From NCBI GenBank assembly GCA_017992695.1, contig JAGOOC010000013.1:8830-59261 (forward strand): DNA of 50,432 nt, written 5' to 3'. Made by a program: the position numbers and the translations under genes. Positions 1-8,560 of the stretch are shown piece after piece. The stretch's first letter is position 1. The number at the start of each line of letters is the position of its first letter. The notes under the pieces are model-generated. The model was not told the DNA's origin. It saw only the letters and a program-made list of their open reading frames with translations, and ran no database searches. The DNA comes from Bacteroides sp. (GTDB lineage: Bacteria; Bacteroidota; Bacteroidia; Bacteroidales; Bacteroidaceae).

Positions 1-19
1 ATCGAGAAGTAAAGAGCTG

Positions 20-47
20 ATTGGGTAGGGAGTCTATCCTGCCCAAT
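20..47 (-). terminator. Weak hairpin at the 3' end of comM
   Basis: Ten-base arms (20-29 and 38-47) pair with one T/G mismatch around an 8-base loop and overlap the comM stop codon at 34-36. There is no strong T-run on the minus-strand side, so it may be a weak terminator or a 3'-end stabiliser rather than a full intrinsic terminator. Confidence 0.3.
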
Positions 48-1572
48 TCTCCCGATCCAGGTTTCTGTATCCAATGGCTTCTGCCAGATGAGCTGCCTGT
101 ATTTCTTTGCTTCCATCCAGGTCGGCAATGGTACGCGATACTTTCAATATACGGTCATAGGCACGGGCAGAGAGGTCGAGACGTTGCATGGCGGTACGTA
201 GCAAAGTCAGTCCGGCAGCATCGGGTTGTGCATAGGTGGCGAGCAGTTTGCTTGTCATTTGTGCATTGCAATAAACGGTTGGGTGATCAGCAAAACGGTT
301 GGCCTGTATGTGGCGTGCGTATGTGACTCGTTCCCGAATGGTTGCGCTGGGTTCGCCCAACTGCCGATCGGCCATCTTCTCAAAAGGTACAGGAACGATC
401 TCGATCTGTATATCGATGCGGTCGAGCAGCGGACCGGAGATTTTATTTAAATACTTCTGTACCTGACCGGGATTGCAAACACACGCTTTCGTTGGGTGAT
501 TGTAGTAACCGCAAGGACACGGGTTCATCGAAGCTACCAGCATGAAGCCTGCCGGGTAGTCAATGCTGCATTTTACACGAGAAATGGTGATGTGGCGATC
601 TTCTAAAGGCTGGCGCAGCACTTCGAGTACGCTTCGATTAAACTCGGGCAATTCATCCAGAAACAATACACCGTTGTGTGCCAAACTAATCTCTCCCGGT
701 TGTGGGAAGGCGCCACCTCCGACCATGGCTACTTGAGAGATGGTGTGGTGTGGATCGCGAAAAGGGCGTTTGGTGATCAGTGAGGAGTGGCGCCCCAGCT
801 TGCCTGCTACCGAATGCAGTTTGGTTGTTTCAAGACTCTCGCCTAAAGAGAGGGGAGGAAGAATAGAGGGCAGACGTTTGGCCATCATTGATTTACCACT
901 GCCCGGAGCACCGATCATGATGAGGTTGTGTCCGCCGGCTGCAGCAACCTCTAAGGCGCGCTTTACATTCTCTTGTCCCTTTACCTCTTCGAAATCAAAG
1001 TCGAACAGCTCCTGTTGGGCATAAAACTCTTCGCGGGTGTTCACAACCGTTGGTTGCAGTTCGCATTCATTGTTGAAGAAACGAATCACCTCGCGTATGT
1101 TGCTCACTCCATACACCTCGAGTTGGTTCACTACGGCTGCTTCGCGGGCATTTTGTTCGGGAACAATCAGTCCGGCAAATCCCTCTTCGCGTGCTTTGAT
1201 GGCGATGGGCAAGGCGCCCTTGATGGGCTGGATGGTTCCATCCAAGCTCAATTCGCCCATAATCATATATCGGGATAGTTTATCGGAGGTGATGGTTTCG
1301 CTGGCAGCCAGCATGCCAATGGCCAGCGGCAAGTCATAGGCAGAGCCCTCTTTGCGAATATCGGCAGGTGCCATGTTGATGACCAGGTTGGTACGGGGCA
1401 TCTTGTATCCCGTGACCTGTAGGGCAGAGATGATGCGTTGGTGGCTCTCCTTTACAGCAGAGTCGGGCAATCCAACGAGGTATAACATACATCCCCGGGT
1501 GCTATTTACTTCAATGGTAATTAGCGTAGCGTCGATGCCCTGCACTGCGGCACCAAATACTTTAATTAGCAT
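34..1572 (-). CDS. comM: YifB/ComM-family Mg-chelatase-like AAA+ ATPase
   Basis: A 512-residue protein of the YifB/ComM family, full length. Residues 1-170 form the N-terminal ChlI-like domain. A Mg-chelatase AAA+ module follows, with Walker A GAPGSGKS at 221-228, Walker B LFLDELPEF starting near 303, and the C-terminal ChlI domain ending NLDRENWAG. In gamma-proteobacteria ComM is a hexameric branch-migration helicase that helps integrate transforming DNA; in Bacteroidetes the role is not established, so function is by family only. Its start overlaps the 3' end of the upstream thioredoxin-fold lipoprotein gene by 11 bases, which suggests translational coupling. A Cys-rich stretch (PCPCGYYNHPTKACVC) typical of the family lies in the AAA+ insert and may bind metal. 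Confidence 0.93.
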   Translation of the reverse strand: MLIKVFGAAVQGIDATLITIEVNSTRGCMLYLVGLPDSAVKESHQRIISALQVTGYKMPRTNLVINMAPADIRKEGSAYDLPLAIGMLAASETITSDKLSRYMIMGELSLDGTIQPIKGALPIAIKAREEGFAGLIVPEQNAREAAVVNQLEVYGVSNIREVIRFFNNECELQPTVVNTREEFYAQQELFDFDFEEVKGQENVKRALEVAAAGGHNLIMIGAPGSGKSMMAKRLPSILPPLSLGESLETTKLHSVAGKLGRHSSLITKRPFRDPHHTISQVAMVGGGAFPQPGEISLAHNGVLFLDELPEFNRSVLEVLRQPLEDRHITISRVKCSIDYPAGFMLVASMNPCPCGYYNHPTKACVCNPGQVQKYLNKISGPLLDRIDIQIEIVPVPFEKMADRQLGEPSATIRERVTYARHIQANRFADHPTVYCNAQMTSKLLATYAQPDAAGLTLLRTAMQRLDLSARAYDRILKVSRTIADLDGSKEIQAAHLAEAIGYRNLDRENWAG

Positions 1573-2599
1573 CTTGCTTTTTGACTAATTGTTTGAGCTC
1601 CTCTTCACTTACATTCCAGGCTGCAATTTTTCCATTGGGCTCTATCAGCACATTGCTTGGCAAGTTTACGATCCCATACTGATGGGCTACTTCCGAGTTG
1701 AGGCCCTTGAAATCGCATACCTGCTGCCAAGTTAAACTGTCTTGTTTAATGGCTTTTTCCCATGCGGCTTTATCTAAGTCGAATGAAATGCCGAGCATTC
1801 CAAAGGTTTTGCTCTTCTTGTAATCCCGATTGATCTTTCGAAGTTTTGCCTGCTCTTTCATGGATGGTTCGTTCCACGATGCCCAAAAGTGAATCAGCAA
1901 GTATTTATCCTTAAACTGTTCGGTGCGCGTAATCATCTCCTTTTTCGCATTGGGTAATCTAAAGTAAGGAGCCGTTTTCCCTACGGCAATCTCTTTCATT
2001 TTCCCGACATTCTCTTTTAGTTGTCCGATGAACGGATTGTCTTGCAGCGTACCGCTCATCCCTTCAATAAGTGACTCTATTTTCGCATAATCCGGATTCG
2101 GCTTTTGAACAAAATAGGTGTTGAGCAGATAGATGCTGACCAAGGAGGAGGGGTGGTTGCGAATGAACGCTTCGGCTTTGGCTGTCGGCGCGTTGTCCGA
2201 AAGTTTGCCCTGCGCTTTAAGTGTTTGTTGAAAGGTGGTATACTCTTCGTTGGGAGTACTTCCTTCGATGGTTAAGAACTCCAATGCATCGGCGCTACCT
2301 TGAATCATAATGTCCTCTTTCTTAGTTAAGAAGAGCGGGATGTAGATACCTCGATTAAAAACCAACACAGCCGATACAATTGTGTCTACGTGCAGCGTGT
2401 GGTCAAATTTCCCCTCCTTAACGAGGATCGTATCTATACGTTCGTAGGTCCCATCTGTTCCGTATAGGTAGAGGGTGTCATTGCCAAGTCCTGTAATCTC
2501 ACCTCGGAGGTGAGTCTCTTGAACTTTATTTCCGCAGCCGGTCAATGAGCAGCCGGTTAATGCAATGATACAAGCAAGCCAGATCAATCTCTTATTCAT
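1562..2599 (-). CDS. Thioredoxin-fold lipoprotein (DUF4369-type N-terminus), redox cysteines absent
   Basis: 345 residues. The N-terminus is a lipoprotein signal with two consecutive lipobox-like motifs, LTGC17 and LTGC22, so the lipidated cysteine is ambiguous. Residues 28-110 look like the DUF4369 beta-rich domain that precedes TlpA-like domains in Bacteroidetes. Residues 205-340 have the AhpC/TlpA thioredoxin fold (HFWASW at 237-242, cis-Pro segment NLPSNVLIEPNG). The CxxC expected after WASW is replaced by NEPS (243-246), so it cannot do dithiol exchange. Likely exported and membrane-anchored, with a structural or binding role (inference). It is followed by comM with an 11-base overlap, and preceded by the terminator of the TPR lipoprotein gene, so it begins its own unit. 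A near-match to the -7 box lies at about 2,622-2,629. Confidence 0.8.
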   Translation of the reverse strand: MNKRLIWLACIIALTGCSLTGCGNKVQETHLRGEITGLGNDTLYLYGTDGTYERIDTILVKEGKFDHTLHVDTIVSAVLVFNRGIYIPLFLTKKEDIMIQGSADALEFLTIEGSTPNEEYTTFQQTLKAQGKLSDNAPTAKAEAFIRNHPSSLVSIYLLNTYFVQKPNPDYAKIESLIEGMSGTLQDNPFIGQLKENVGKMKEIAVGKTAPYFRLPNAKKEMITRTEQFKDKYLLIHFWASWNEPSMKEQAKLRKINRDYKKSKTFGMLGISFDLDKAAWEKAIKQDSLTWQQVCDFKGLNSEVAHQYGIVNLPSNVLIEPNGKIAAWNVSEEELKQLVKKQDAN

Positions 2600-2642
2600 T
2601 CTTCAGTTCTTTTCTGCGAAAGTAAAGGTTTTAAAGATAAAA

Positions 2643-2686
2643 AAAAAGGAATTGGCTGCCATTTGTGTGGCAGCCAACTCCTTTTT
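2643..2686 (-). terminator. Intrinsic terminator of the TPR lipoprotein gene
   Basis: Long inverted repeat, arms 2643-2661 and 2668-2686 with one mismatch, 6-base loop, GC-rich core (TTGGCTGCCA) and an A-run that becomes a T-tract on the minus strand. It lies 29 bases beyond the stop codon at 2715. Confidence 0.85.
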
Positions 2687-2714
2687 CCTATTTCGTTAAT
2701 AAGTGGTGAACTTA

Positions 2715-4406
2715 TTATTTGATAATGTTCACGAAATCAGCACTTGTGAAGTACTTAGCAAACTCAAGATCAGAAGCTGCTTTCTTAGCCAATGATGGTT
2801 CTTTAGCGATAGCACTCTTCAAGCTGCTAGTCAACATAGAAGCATTGTTTGTTCTTGCACCAAGAATAGCCATCAGGTAGTCTGTGTAAGCATCTGGTGT
2901 TGCAACTCCGGCCAATGTGTTTTTAGCCTTATTGTAATCCTTAGCAAGGATTTGAGCCAAAGCAGCACTGTTTGTTTTAGCGTCGCCAAATGCGTTTACC
3001 GCTCTTTCGTATTGTCCTTGAGCTACATAAAGGTTACCGGCTGTTTGACCATATTCTTTTGTTCCGGCAGCTTTACCTAAGTAAGATTCAGCCGTAGCGT
3101 TGTCGCCTTTAGCCAAAGATACAAGAGCAAGGTTCATGTTTACTTCAGGAGCATCCTTCACAGAAGCCGCTTTCTTGAAGAAAGATTCAGCCTTAGCAAC
3201 GTCACCAGCTTGATAAGCCAATTTACCTAAGTTGTTGAATGCACGATAGTCGTTAGGGAACTGTTGAGAAGCAGTAGTAAAGATAGCTACTTGTTCAGCA
3301 GGTTTGTTAGTCAATGTAGTGGCATACAGAATTTCTTCTACGTTCAACTCTTTCGGGTTTGAAGTAGCCAACTTAGCAATTTCTTCGTCAGACTTTCCGA
3401 TGATGTCATAGTTCAACGTCAAACGTGAACGACGCAATTGAGGTAGGATTTCGCTAGCCAATGTGCCAAATACTGAAGAAATGTTTTTGATCTCTTGCTC
3501 TCTTTGTTCAGGATCTTGGTACATAGAAAGTACGCGAAGAATAAGCTCTTTGTCTTGGATGTTTGATTTAGAAACCAACTCTTGGAAACCTTCCCAGTCT
3601 TGTGCAGTATATTTTGCATCAAGTGGAGCGTTGATTTTAGCCTTTTTCAAGTCTTTGCTCAACAAGTTCTTCGTGTTGCCTTCGCGGTTTTCAGCCAATG
3701 TAGTATTCAACTTCACACCACCGTCTGGAGATGCATAAGCAGAAACCTCGATGTTGTTGATCTTCTTGTTAGCAGCTTCGTTAACGCTAGCCACTTCTTT
3801 GTTGAATTCTTTAGCCACTTTCAGTTCGCTTGTGCGAATGTTAGCTTGTTGGATAAGGAACATGATGTTAGCGTTATACTTTTCTTTGATGATGCGTTGG
3901 AAAGCATCGTCGCCATTAGCTGGGTTCGCGCTTTGCAAAGTGTTACCAATCAATTCAGAAGTTGAGATCACACCATCAGCTACTTTTACAGCAGGGATAG
4001 CGATTGTTTTTTTACCCACTTTTGCATTGAACTCAAGATACAACTCAGACTTAGCCATCTCGGGCACATAGTCAAATGAAGTTTTCATGGTGTAGTTTCC
4101 ACCAACTTTGTAAGAGATGGTTTGGTCGTTTCCTTCTACTTTTTCGCCTTGGAAAATCACAGGCTGACCTTTTGCTTGTCCGCCTTCCCATCTCAACACA
4201 GGAGTAACTTCAACAACAGCTTTTTTGTTGAAATACTTTTCGGGAAATTTACCGTTGATAGTTACAGGAACCTTACCTGCTACAGCCTCCAACACTTGAG
4301 GGGTAGTAGTGAAGTAATCCGAAGATAATGCACCCATTTTGTTGCTGCATGATGACAATGCTACAACCAATGCCATGAGTAAAGGCAAATACAACTTCTT
4401 AATCAT
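2715..4406 (-). CDS. Lipoprotein with OmpA-like segment and TPR repeats
   Basis: 563 residues. Signal peptide with lipobox ALSSC20, so an outer-membrane or periplasmic lipoprotein. Residues 25-150 are a beta-rich region of unknown family. Residues about 190-260 resemble an OmpA-like peptidoglycan-binding domain (IEVSAYASPDGG near 219-230, then LAENR), and residues about 355-500 are Ala-rich TPR helices (NNLGKLAYQAGDVAKAESFFKKA). Its codon use (heavy GCT/AAA/TTC bias by eye), its own promoter and strong terminator suggest high expression. The architecture recalls envelope-anchoring OmpA/TPR proteins of Bacteroidetes, but it lacks the beta-propeller of PorE, so it should not be called PorE. Exact role unknown. 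Confidence 0.8.
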   Translation of the reverse strand: MIKKLYLPLLMALVVALSSCSNKMGALSSDYFTTTPQVLEAVAGKVPVTINGKFPEKYFNKKAVVEVTPVLRWEGGQAKGQPVIFQGEKVEGNDQTISYKVGGNYTMKTSFDYVPEMAKSELYLEFNAKVGKKTIAIPAVKVADGVISTSELIGNTLQSANPANGDDAFQRIIKEKYNANIMFLIQQANIRTSELKVAKEFNKEVASVNEAANKKINNIEVSAYASPDGGVKLNTTLAENREGNTKNLLSKDLKKAKINAPLDAKYTAQDWEGFQELVSKSNIQDKELILRVLSMYQDPEQREQEIKNISSVFGTLASEILPQLRRSRLTLNYDIIGKSDEEIAKLATSNPKELNVEEILYATTLTNKPAEQVAIFTTASQQFPNDYRAFNNLGKLAYQAGDVAKAESFFKKAASVKDAPEVNMNLALVSLAKGDNATAESYLGKAAGTKEYGQTAGNLYVAQGQYERAVNAFGDAKTNSAALAQILAKDYNKAKNTLAGVATPDAYTDYLMAILGARTNNASMLTSSLKSAIAKEPSLAKKAASDLEFAKYFTSADFVNIIK

Positions 4407-4461
4407 TTTTAGGTATAATTTAAATGTTCGTAATTGAAATTCTTCTTCTATTCGTGAACCA

Positions 4462-4480
4462 TTTGCAGTTTAGCTGCAAA
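4462..4480 (-). other. Leader hairpin upstream of the TPR lipoprotein
   Basis: Perfect 7-base inverted repeat TTTGCAG-TTTAG-CTGCAAA. It lies just downstream of the -7 box at 4489-4496, so it would form at the very 5' end of the mRNA, where such hairpins commonly stabilise transcripts (inference). Confidence 0.4.
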
Positions 4481-4488
4481 AAGTAACG

Positions 4489-4496
4489 CAAAGATA
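4489..4496 (-). promoter_or_regulatory. -7 box for the TPR lipoprotein gene
   Basis: TATCTTTG on the minus strand matches the Bacteroidetes -7 consensus TAnnTTTG exactly. It sits 83 bases before the start codon. No clear -33 TTTG is seen. Confidence 0.55.
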
Positions 4497-4544
4497 TCAA
4501 ATATTAATATATATAGATGAATAAGCAACTGCTTTTATTAAATT

Positions 4545-5501
4545 TTAATAATCTCGCGCTTCTTTCTCCTGTCTATATTTAATGTTTCTGGGGTGGTGCT
4601 CGATTATTTCGCTTCGAAGCATGTTTCGATCTATGTGTGTGTAGATTTCGGTTGTCGTAATAGATTCATGTCCCAACATGCATTGAATAGCGCGTAAATT
4701 GGCCCCTCCTTCGAGTAAATGAGTGGCAAAAGAGTGCCGAAACGTGTGTGGACTAATGTTCTTGGTGATGCCTGCCTTTACGGTCAGTTCTTTAATCAAA
4801 TGAAAGACCATGATGCGTGAGATTCCATTCCCCCAGCGAGCTAAAAAAACAAAATCCTCGTATCCGGGCTTGACTCTTCCTTGATTGCGATCCACAAAGT
4901 AAAGTTGAAGTTCTTTGATGGCACGTGGCGAAATTGGCACCAGCCGCTGCTTGCTGCCTTTGCCTTCTACTTTAATAAATCCCTCTTCTATATATAAATC
5001 AGATAACTTCAAGTTGATTAACTCTGATACGCGCAATCCACAGCTATACAGCGTCTCGAGAATGGCCCGATTGCGCTGTCCTTCGTTTTTGCTTAAATCA
5101 ATGACCGAGATGAGGTGGTCTATCTCTTCCACCGTCAACACTTCGGGTAGTTTGAAACCTATTTTGGGGCCTTCGAGTAGCTCGGTTGGGTCTGCCTCGA
5201 TGTAATCGGCCATAATGAGAAAATGAAAAAAAGATTTGATACCCGAGAGGATGCGGGCCTGTGATCTGGGATGAATGCCGATGTCGTGCAATCCTGCTGC
5301 AAATTGTTCCAAATCTTTCAGGCATACATCTAAAATATCGATTTTCTCTAGGGTAAGAAAGCTCAATAATTTATCCAAATCGGTCAAATAAGCATCCAGT
5401 GTATTTTTCGATAGTGACTTTTCCAACTTCAAATAGTGTTGATACTTTTTGATTATCACTGCTTGCTCATCCTTCTTTCCTCTTTTTTCGTATACTTTCA
5501 T
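4545..5501 (-). CDS. xerD: Tyrosine recombinase XerD
   Basis: 318 residues; site-specific recombinase of the XerC/D family that resolves chromosome dimers at dif. The N-terminal SAM-like core-binding domain is at about 15-105 and the catalytic domain at 118-300. The catalytic set is visible: Arg157 (CGLRVSE), Lys181 (EGKGSKQR), His252 and Arg255 (HTFRHSF), His278 (LGHES) and Tyr287 (EIYTHI). Start at 5501 is the only ATG upstream of the conserved IIKKYQHYLKLEKSL segment. No mobile-element context surrounds it, which favours the housekeeping recombinase over an integrase. It is transcribed divergently from aroQ. Confidence 0.92.
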   Translation of the reverse strand: MKVYEKRGKKDEQAVIIKKYQHYLKLEKSLSKNTLDAYLTDLDKLLSFLTLEKIDILDVCLKDLEQFAAGLHDIGIHPRSQARILSGIKSFFHFLIMADYIEADPTELLEGPKIGFKLPEVLTVEEIDHLISVIDLSKNEGQRNRAILETLYSCGLRVSELINLKLSDLYIEEGFIKVEGKGSKQRLVPISPRAIKELQLYFVDRNQGRVKPGYEDFVFLARWGNGISRIMVFHLIKELTVKAGITKNISPHTFRHSFATHLLEGGANLRAIQCMLGHESITTTEIYTHIDRNMLRSEIIEHHPRNIKYRQEKEARDY

Positions 5502-5511
5502 TTCTTTTTTC

Positions 5512-5519
5512 TACCTTTG
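5512..5519 (+). promoter_or_regulatory. -7 box for aroQ
   Basis: TACCTTTG, exact match to TAnnTTTG, 57 bases before the aroQ ATG. A TTTC near 5486 could be a poor -33 element. Confidence 0.5.
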
Positions 5520-5545
5520 CACCTTGAAATATTGTTCTCTGGGGA

Positions 5546-5553
5546 CAAAGGTA
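5546..5553 (-). promoter_or_regulatory. -7 box for xerD
   Basis: TACCTTTG on the minus strand, exact consensus, 44 bases before the xerD ATG. It faces the aroQ -7 box across 26 bases, so the two predicted transcripts would overlap at their 5' ends. Confidence 0.5.
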
Positions 5554-5576
5554 TTTAAAAATAGTAGGATTGCGTT

Positions 5577-6005
5577 ATGAGGATACAAATTATTAACGGC
5601 CCCAATATTAATCTGTTGGGTAAGCGTGAACCTTCCATCTATGGGAGCGTTACATTTGAAAACTATCTATCCGGTCTGCGTAAGGCATACATTGATATTG
5701 AAATCGGTTACTTCCAATCGAACATCGAAGGAGAACTGATTGATTGCATTCAGCAAACGGGGTTCGAAGTAGATGGAATCATTCTCAACGCCGGGGCTTA
5801 TACGCATACATCCATAGCCTTGCAAGATGCCATTCGCTCTGTCACCGCCCCGGTGATAGAGGTACACATTTCTAACGTGCATAGTCGCGAAGCTTTTCGC
5901 CATGTGTCTATGATTGCTAACGCCTGTAAAGGGGTTATCTGTGGCTTCGGGCTACACTCTTATCGCCTTGCCCTCGAAGCCTTGACACTACCCGATACTC
6001 AATGA
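5577..6005 (+). CDS. aroQ: Type II 3-dehydroquinate dehydratase
   Basis: 142 residues, typical for the dodecameric type II enzyme that converts 3-dehydroquinate to 3-dehydroshikimate in the shikimate pathway. Seen: NGPNINLLGKREPSIYG at the N-terminus with Arg17 and the catalytic Tyr22, NAGAYTHTS at 71-79 (usual form NPGAYTHTS), and HISNVHSREAFRH with His102 at the catalytic histidine position. Cytosolic. It heads a same-strand run with pyk, an O-methyltransferase, rbfA and a permease gene; the 87 bases to pyk contain no obvious terminator, so co-transcription is likely. Confidence 0.95.
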   Translation: MRIQIINGPNINLLGKREPSIYGSVTFENYLSGLRKAYIDIEIGYFQSNIEGELIDCIQQTGFEVDGIILNAGAYTHTSIALQDAIRSVTAPVIEVHISNVHSREAFRHVSMIANACKGVICGFGLHSYRLALEALTLPDTQ

Positions 6006-6092
6006 AAGAAATAGAATTAGATAATTAACCCTTTAAAACGCCAGCCGATTGGAACACTAACTCCATTGGTTAATTGGCACATTATTATTATT

Positions 6093-7550
6093 ATGTTATT
6101 AAAACAAACTAAAATCGTAGCTTCCATTTCGGACAGACGGTGCGATGTGGACTTTCTTCAACAGTTGTTTGACGCTGGTATGAACGTGGTTCGTATGAAC
6201 ACCGCACATGCCAGTCGCGAAGGCTTTGAGGCTTTGATTGCCAATGTGCGCACAGTATCTAATCGCATCGGTATATTGATGGACACCAAAGGTCCTGAGG
6301 TTCGTACCACTGCTTGTGCCCAACCCATCCCTTTTCAAATTGGCGATCGGGTAAAAGTGGTAGGTAACCCCGACTTAGAAACCACTCACGAGTGTATTGC
6401 CGTTTCTTACGCCAGCTTCGTGAACGACTTGGATGTAAATGGCGTGGTACTTTTTGATGACGGCGATCTCGAATTGCGTGTCATTGATAAAACAACCGAA
6501 TACTTGCTTTGCGAAGTACAAAATGAAGCTACTTTGGGTAGCCGCAAGAGTGTCAACGTGCCCGGTGTTCGCATCAACCTTCCCTCATTAACAGACAAAG
6601 ATCGCACAAATATCCTTTATGCGATTGAAAAACAAATCGACTTTATTGCTCACTCCTTTGTGCGCAACCGTCAGGATGTGCTCGATATTCGTCAGATTCT
6701 GGATGCACACAACAGTGACATTAAGATTATTGCTAAAATTGAGAATCAAGAAGGTGTAGATAACATCGATGAGATTTTAGAAGTAGCCGATGGTATCATG
6801 GTAGCTCGTGGAGACTTGGGTATCGAAGTACCTCAAGAACGTATTCCCGGTATACAACGCACCTTGATACGCAAATCGGTATTGGCTAAGAAGCCGGTTA
6901 TCGTTGCGACACAAATGCTTCATACGATGATCAACAACCCACGTCCTACACGTGCCGAAGTGACCGATATCGCTAACGCTATCTATTACCGTACTGATGC
7001 ATTGATGTTGAGCGGTGAAACAGCTTATGGTAAATATCCGGTAGAATCTGTAAAGACCATGGCTGCTATTGCCTATCAAGCCGAGCAAGATAAACTCGAA
7101 GAGAATGACATCCGCATCCCCTTGGATGACAAGAGCAACGATGTCACTGCTTTCCTTGCCAAGCAAGCGGTTAAAGCAACGGCCAAGTTGAACATGCGTG
7201 CCATCATCACCGATAGCTACAGCGGTCGCACTGCGCGTAACCTGGCAGCCTTCCGTGGTCGTTTCCCGGTATTGGCTATCTGTTACAAAGAAAATACCAT
7301 GCGTCATTTGTCTCTCTCTTACGGAGTAGAAGCTATTTATATGCCCGAGTTGGCTAACGGACAAGAGTACTATTTTGCTGCACTTCGTCGTCTGTTGAAA
7401 GATGGTCGTTTGCAACCAACCGACATGGTAGGTTACCTCAGCAGTGGTAAAGCAGGCACGCAAACCTCTTTCCTCGAAATCAACGTGGTAGAAGATGCAC
7501 TGATGCATGCTGATGAGTGCGTATTGCCCAATAAGAACCGTTACCTATAA
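6093..7550 (+). CDS. pyk: Pyruvate kinase
   Basis: 485 residues from the ATG at 6093. An upstream in-frame TTG at 6066 would add nine residues with no family support, so it was rejected. Catalyses PEP + ADP to pyruvate + ATP, the last step of glycolysis. Seen: substrate/metal segment MNVVRMNTAHASREG near 30-44, DTKGPEVR at 64-71, IIAKIENQEG followed by the active-site Mg signature VARGDLGIEVP, then the alpha/beta C-terminal domain with SYSGRTARNLAAFRG. The C-terminal domain is present but an allosteric site cannot be judged by eye. Eight bases separate its stop from the next gene. Confidence 0.95.
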   Translation: MLLKQTKIVASISDRRCDVDFLQQLFDAGMNVVRMNTAHASREGFEALIANVRTVSNRIGILMDTKGPEVRTTACAQPIPFQIGDRVKVVGNPDLETTHECIAVSYASFVNDLDVNGVVLFDDGDLELRVIDKTTEYLLCEVQNEATLGSRKSVNVPGVRINLPSLTDKDRTNILYAIEKQIDFIAHSFVRNRQDVLDIRQILDAHNSDIKIIAKIENQEGVDNIDEILEVADGIMVARGDLGIEVPQERIPGIQRTLIRKSVLAKKPVIVATQMLHTMINNPRPTRAEVTDIANAIYYRTDALMLSGETAYGKYPVESVKTMAAIAYQAEQDKLEENDIRIPLDDKSNDVTAFLAKQAVKATAKLNMRAIITDSYSGRTARNLAAFRGRFPVLAICYKENTMRHLSLSYGVEAIYMPELANGQEYYFAALRRLLKDGRLQPTDMVGYLSSGKAGTQTSFLEINVVEDALMHADECVLPNKNRYL

Positions 7551-7558
7551 GCAACGTA

Positions 7559-8197
7559 ATGACCGTAACCGAGTCGCTGGACGATTATATCCTGCAACAC
7601 ATCGACGAGGAGAGCGATTACTTGAAAGCGCTCTATCGCGATACACATGTTCGCCTTTTACGACCACGCATGGCCTCGGGCCATTTGCAAGGTCGCATGC
7701 TGGCCATGTTTGTGCGGATGATACAACCGCTCCGGATACTCGAAATCGGTACATATAGCGGCTATTCCGCCCTCTGTCTGGCCGAAGGCCTGCCCGAAGG
7801 CGGTATGCTTCATACCTTCGAGATTAATGATGAGCAAGAAGACTTTACTCGTCCCTGGCTCGAAGGTTCGCCCTATGCCGATAAAATCACCTTTTACATA
7901 GGCGATGCTCTCGAACGCGTACCCCGGTTGGGAGTAACTTTCGATCTCGCCTTTGTCGATGGCGATAAGCGCAAGTATATTGACTATTACGAAATGACTC
8001 TTGCTCACCTTTCGCCCGGTGGTTATATCCTTGCAGACAATACGTTGTGGGACGGGCATGTGCTTGAACCAACGCAAGCAAACGACCACCAAACTATTGG
8101 TATCAAAGCCTTCAACGACTTTGTGGCACACGATTCGCGGGTAGAAAAAGTGATTCTTCCCTTGCGTGACGGCTTGACCATCATTCGCAAGAAATAA
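7559..8197 (+). CDS. Class I SAM-dependent O-methyltransferase (COG4122-like)
   Basis: 212 residues. SAM-binding motif I is ILEIGTYSGYSAL (60-72), motif II acid is FEIN near 87-90, and the metal/catechol-type segment AFVDGDKRKYIDYYE is followed by LADNTLWDGHV. This is the arrangement of the cation-dependent O-methyltransferases (COMT/CCoAMT type). Its substrate is unknown; bacterial members include tRNA hydroxyuridine methyltransferases (TrmR), which is a reasonable alternative given the neighbouring ribosome factor rbfA. Starts eight bases after pyk and is probably in the same transcript. Confidence 0.88.
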   Translation: MTVTESLDDYILQHIDEESDYLKALYRDTHVRLLRPRMASGHLQGRMLAMFVRMIQPLRILEIGTYSGYSALCLAEGLPEGGMLHTFEINDEQEDFTRPWLEGSPYADKITFYIGDALERVPRLGVTFDLAFVDGDKRKYIDYYEMTLAHLSPGGYILADNTLWDGHVLEPTQANDHQTIGIKAFNDFVAHDSRVEKVILPLRDGLTIIRKK

Positions 8198-8227
8198 CAT
8201 AGTAATGTATAATTAAAAAATAATCTC

Positions 8228-8560
8228 ATGGAAACAACCCGTCAAAGCAAGATATCTCGCTTGTTGCAGAAAGAGTTGAGTGAAATCTTCTTGCTGCAAA
8301 CCAAAGCGATGCCCGGCATATTGGTATCAGTAAGCGCTGTTCGTATCAGTCCCGATATGAGTATCGCTCGTGTGTATCTGAGTGTCTTCCCTTCCGAAAA
8401 GTGCGAAGAACTTGTTAAGAACGCCAATAACAACATGAAATCCATCCGTTTTGAATTGGGTACTCGTGTGCGTCATCAATTGCGCATCATCCCCGAACTC
8501 AAATTCTTTGTGGACGACTCGCTCGATTACATCGAAAAGATAGATTCTCTGTTGAAGTGA
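8228..8560 (+). CDS. rbfA: Ribosome-binding factor A
   Basis: 110 residues, full length for RbfA, a KH-fold protein that matures the 30S subunit by processing the 5' end of 16S rRNA. Seen: N-terminal SRLLQKELSEIFL helix, the beta segment VSVSAVRISPDMSIARVYLSVFP, and the typical C-terminal LGTRVRHQLRIIPELKFFVDDS followed by a short helix. Its stop overlaps the GTG start of the next gene (GTGA), so the two are translationally coupled, a pairing common in Bacteroidetes. Confidence 0.94.
   Translation: METTRQSKISRLLQKELSEIFLLQTKAMPGILVSVSAVRISPDMSIARVYLSVFPSEKCEELVKNANNNMKSIRFELGTRVRHQLRIIPELKFFVDDSLDYIEKIDSLLK

Noticed and set aside
4545-5501. XerD-like recombinase as the integrase of a mobile element
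   Set aside because: No att repeats, tRNA target or cargo genes adjoin it and the flanks are core genes, so it is read as housekeeping XerD.
6777-7508. 243-codon frame antisense to pyk
   Set aside because: Sense strand is a complete pyruvate kinase; the antisense frame shows no family features.
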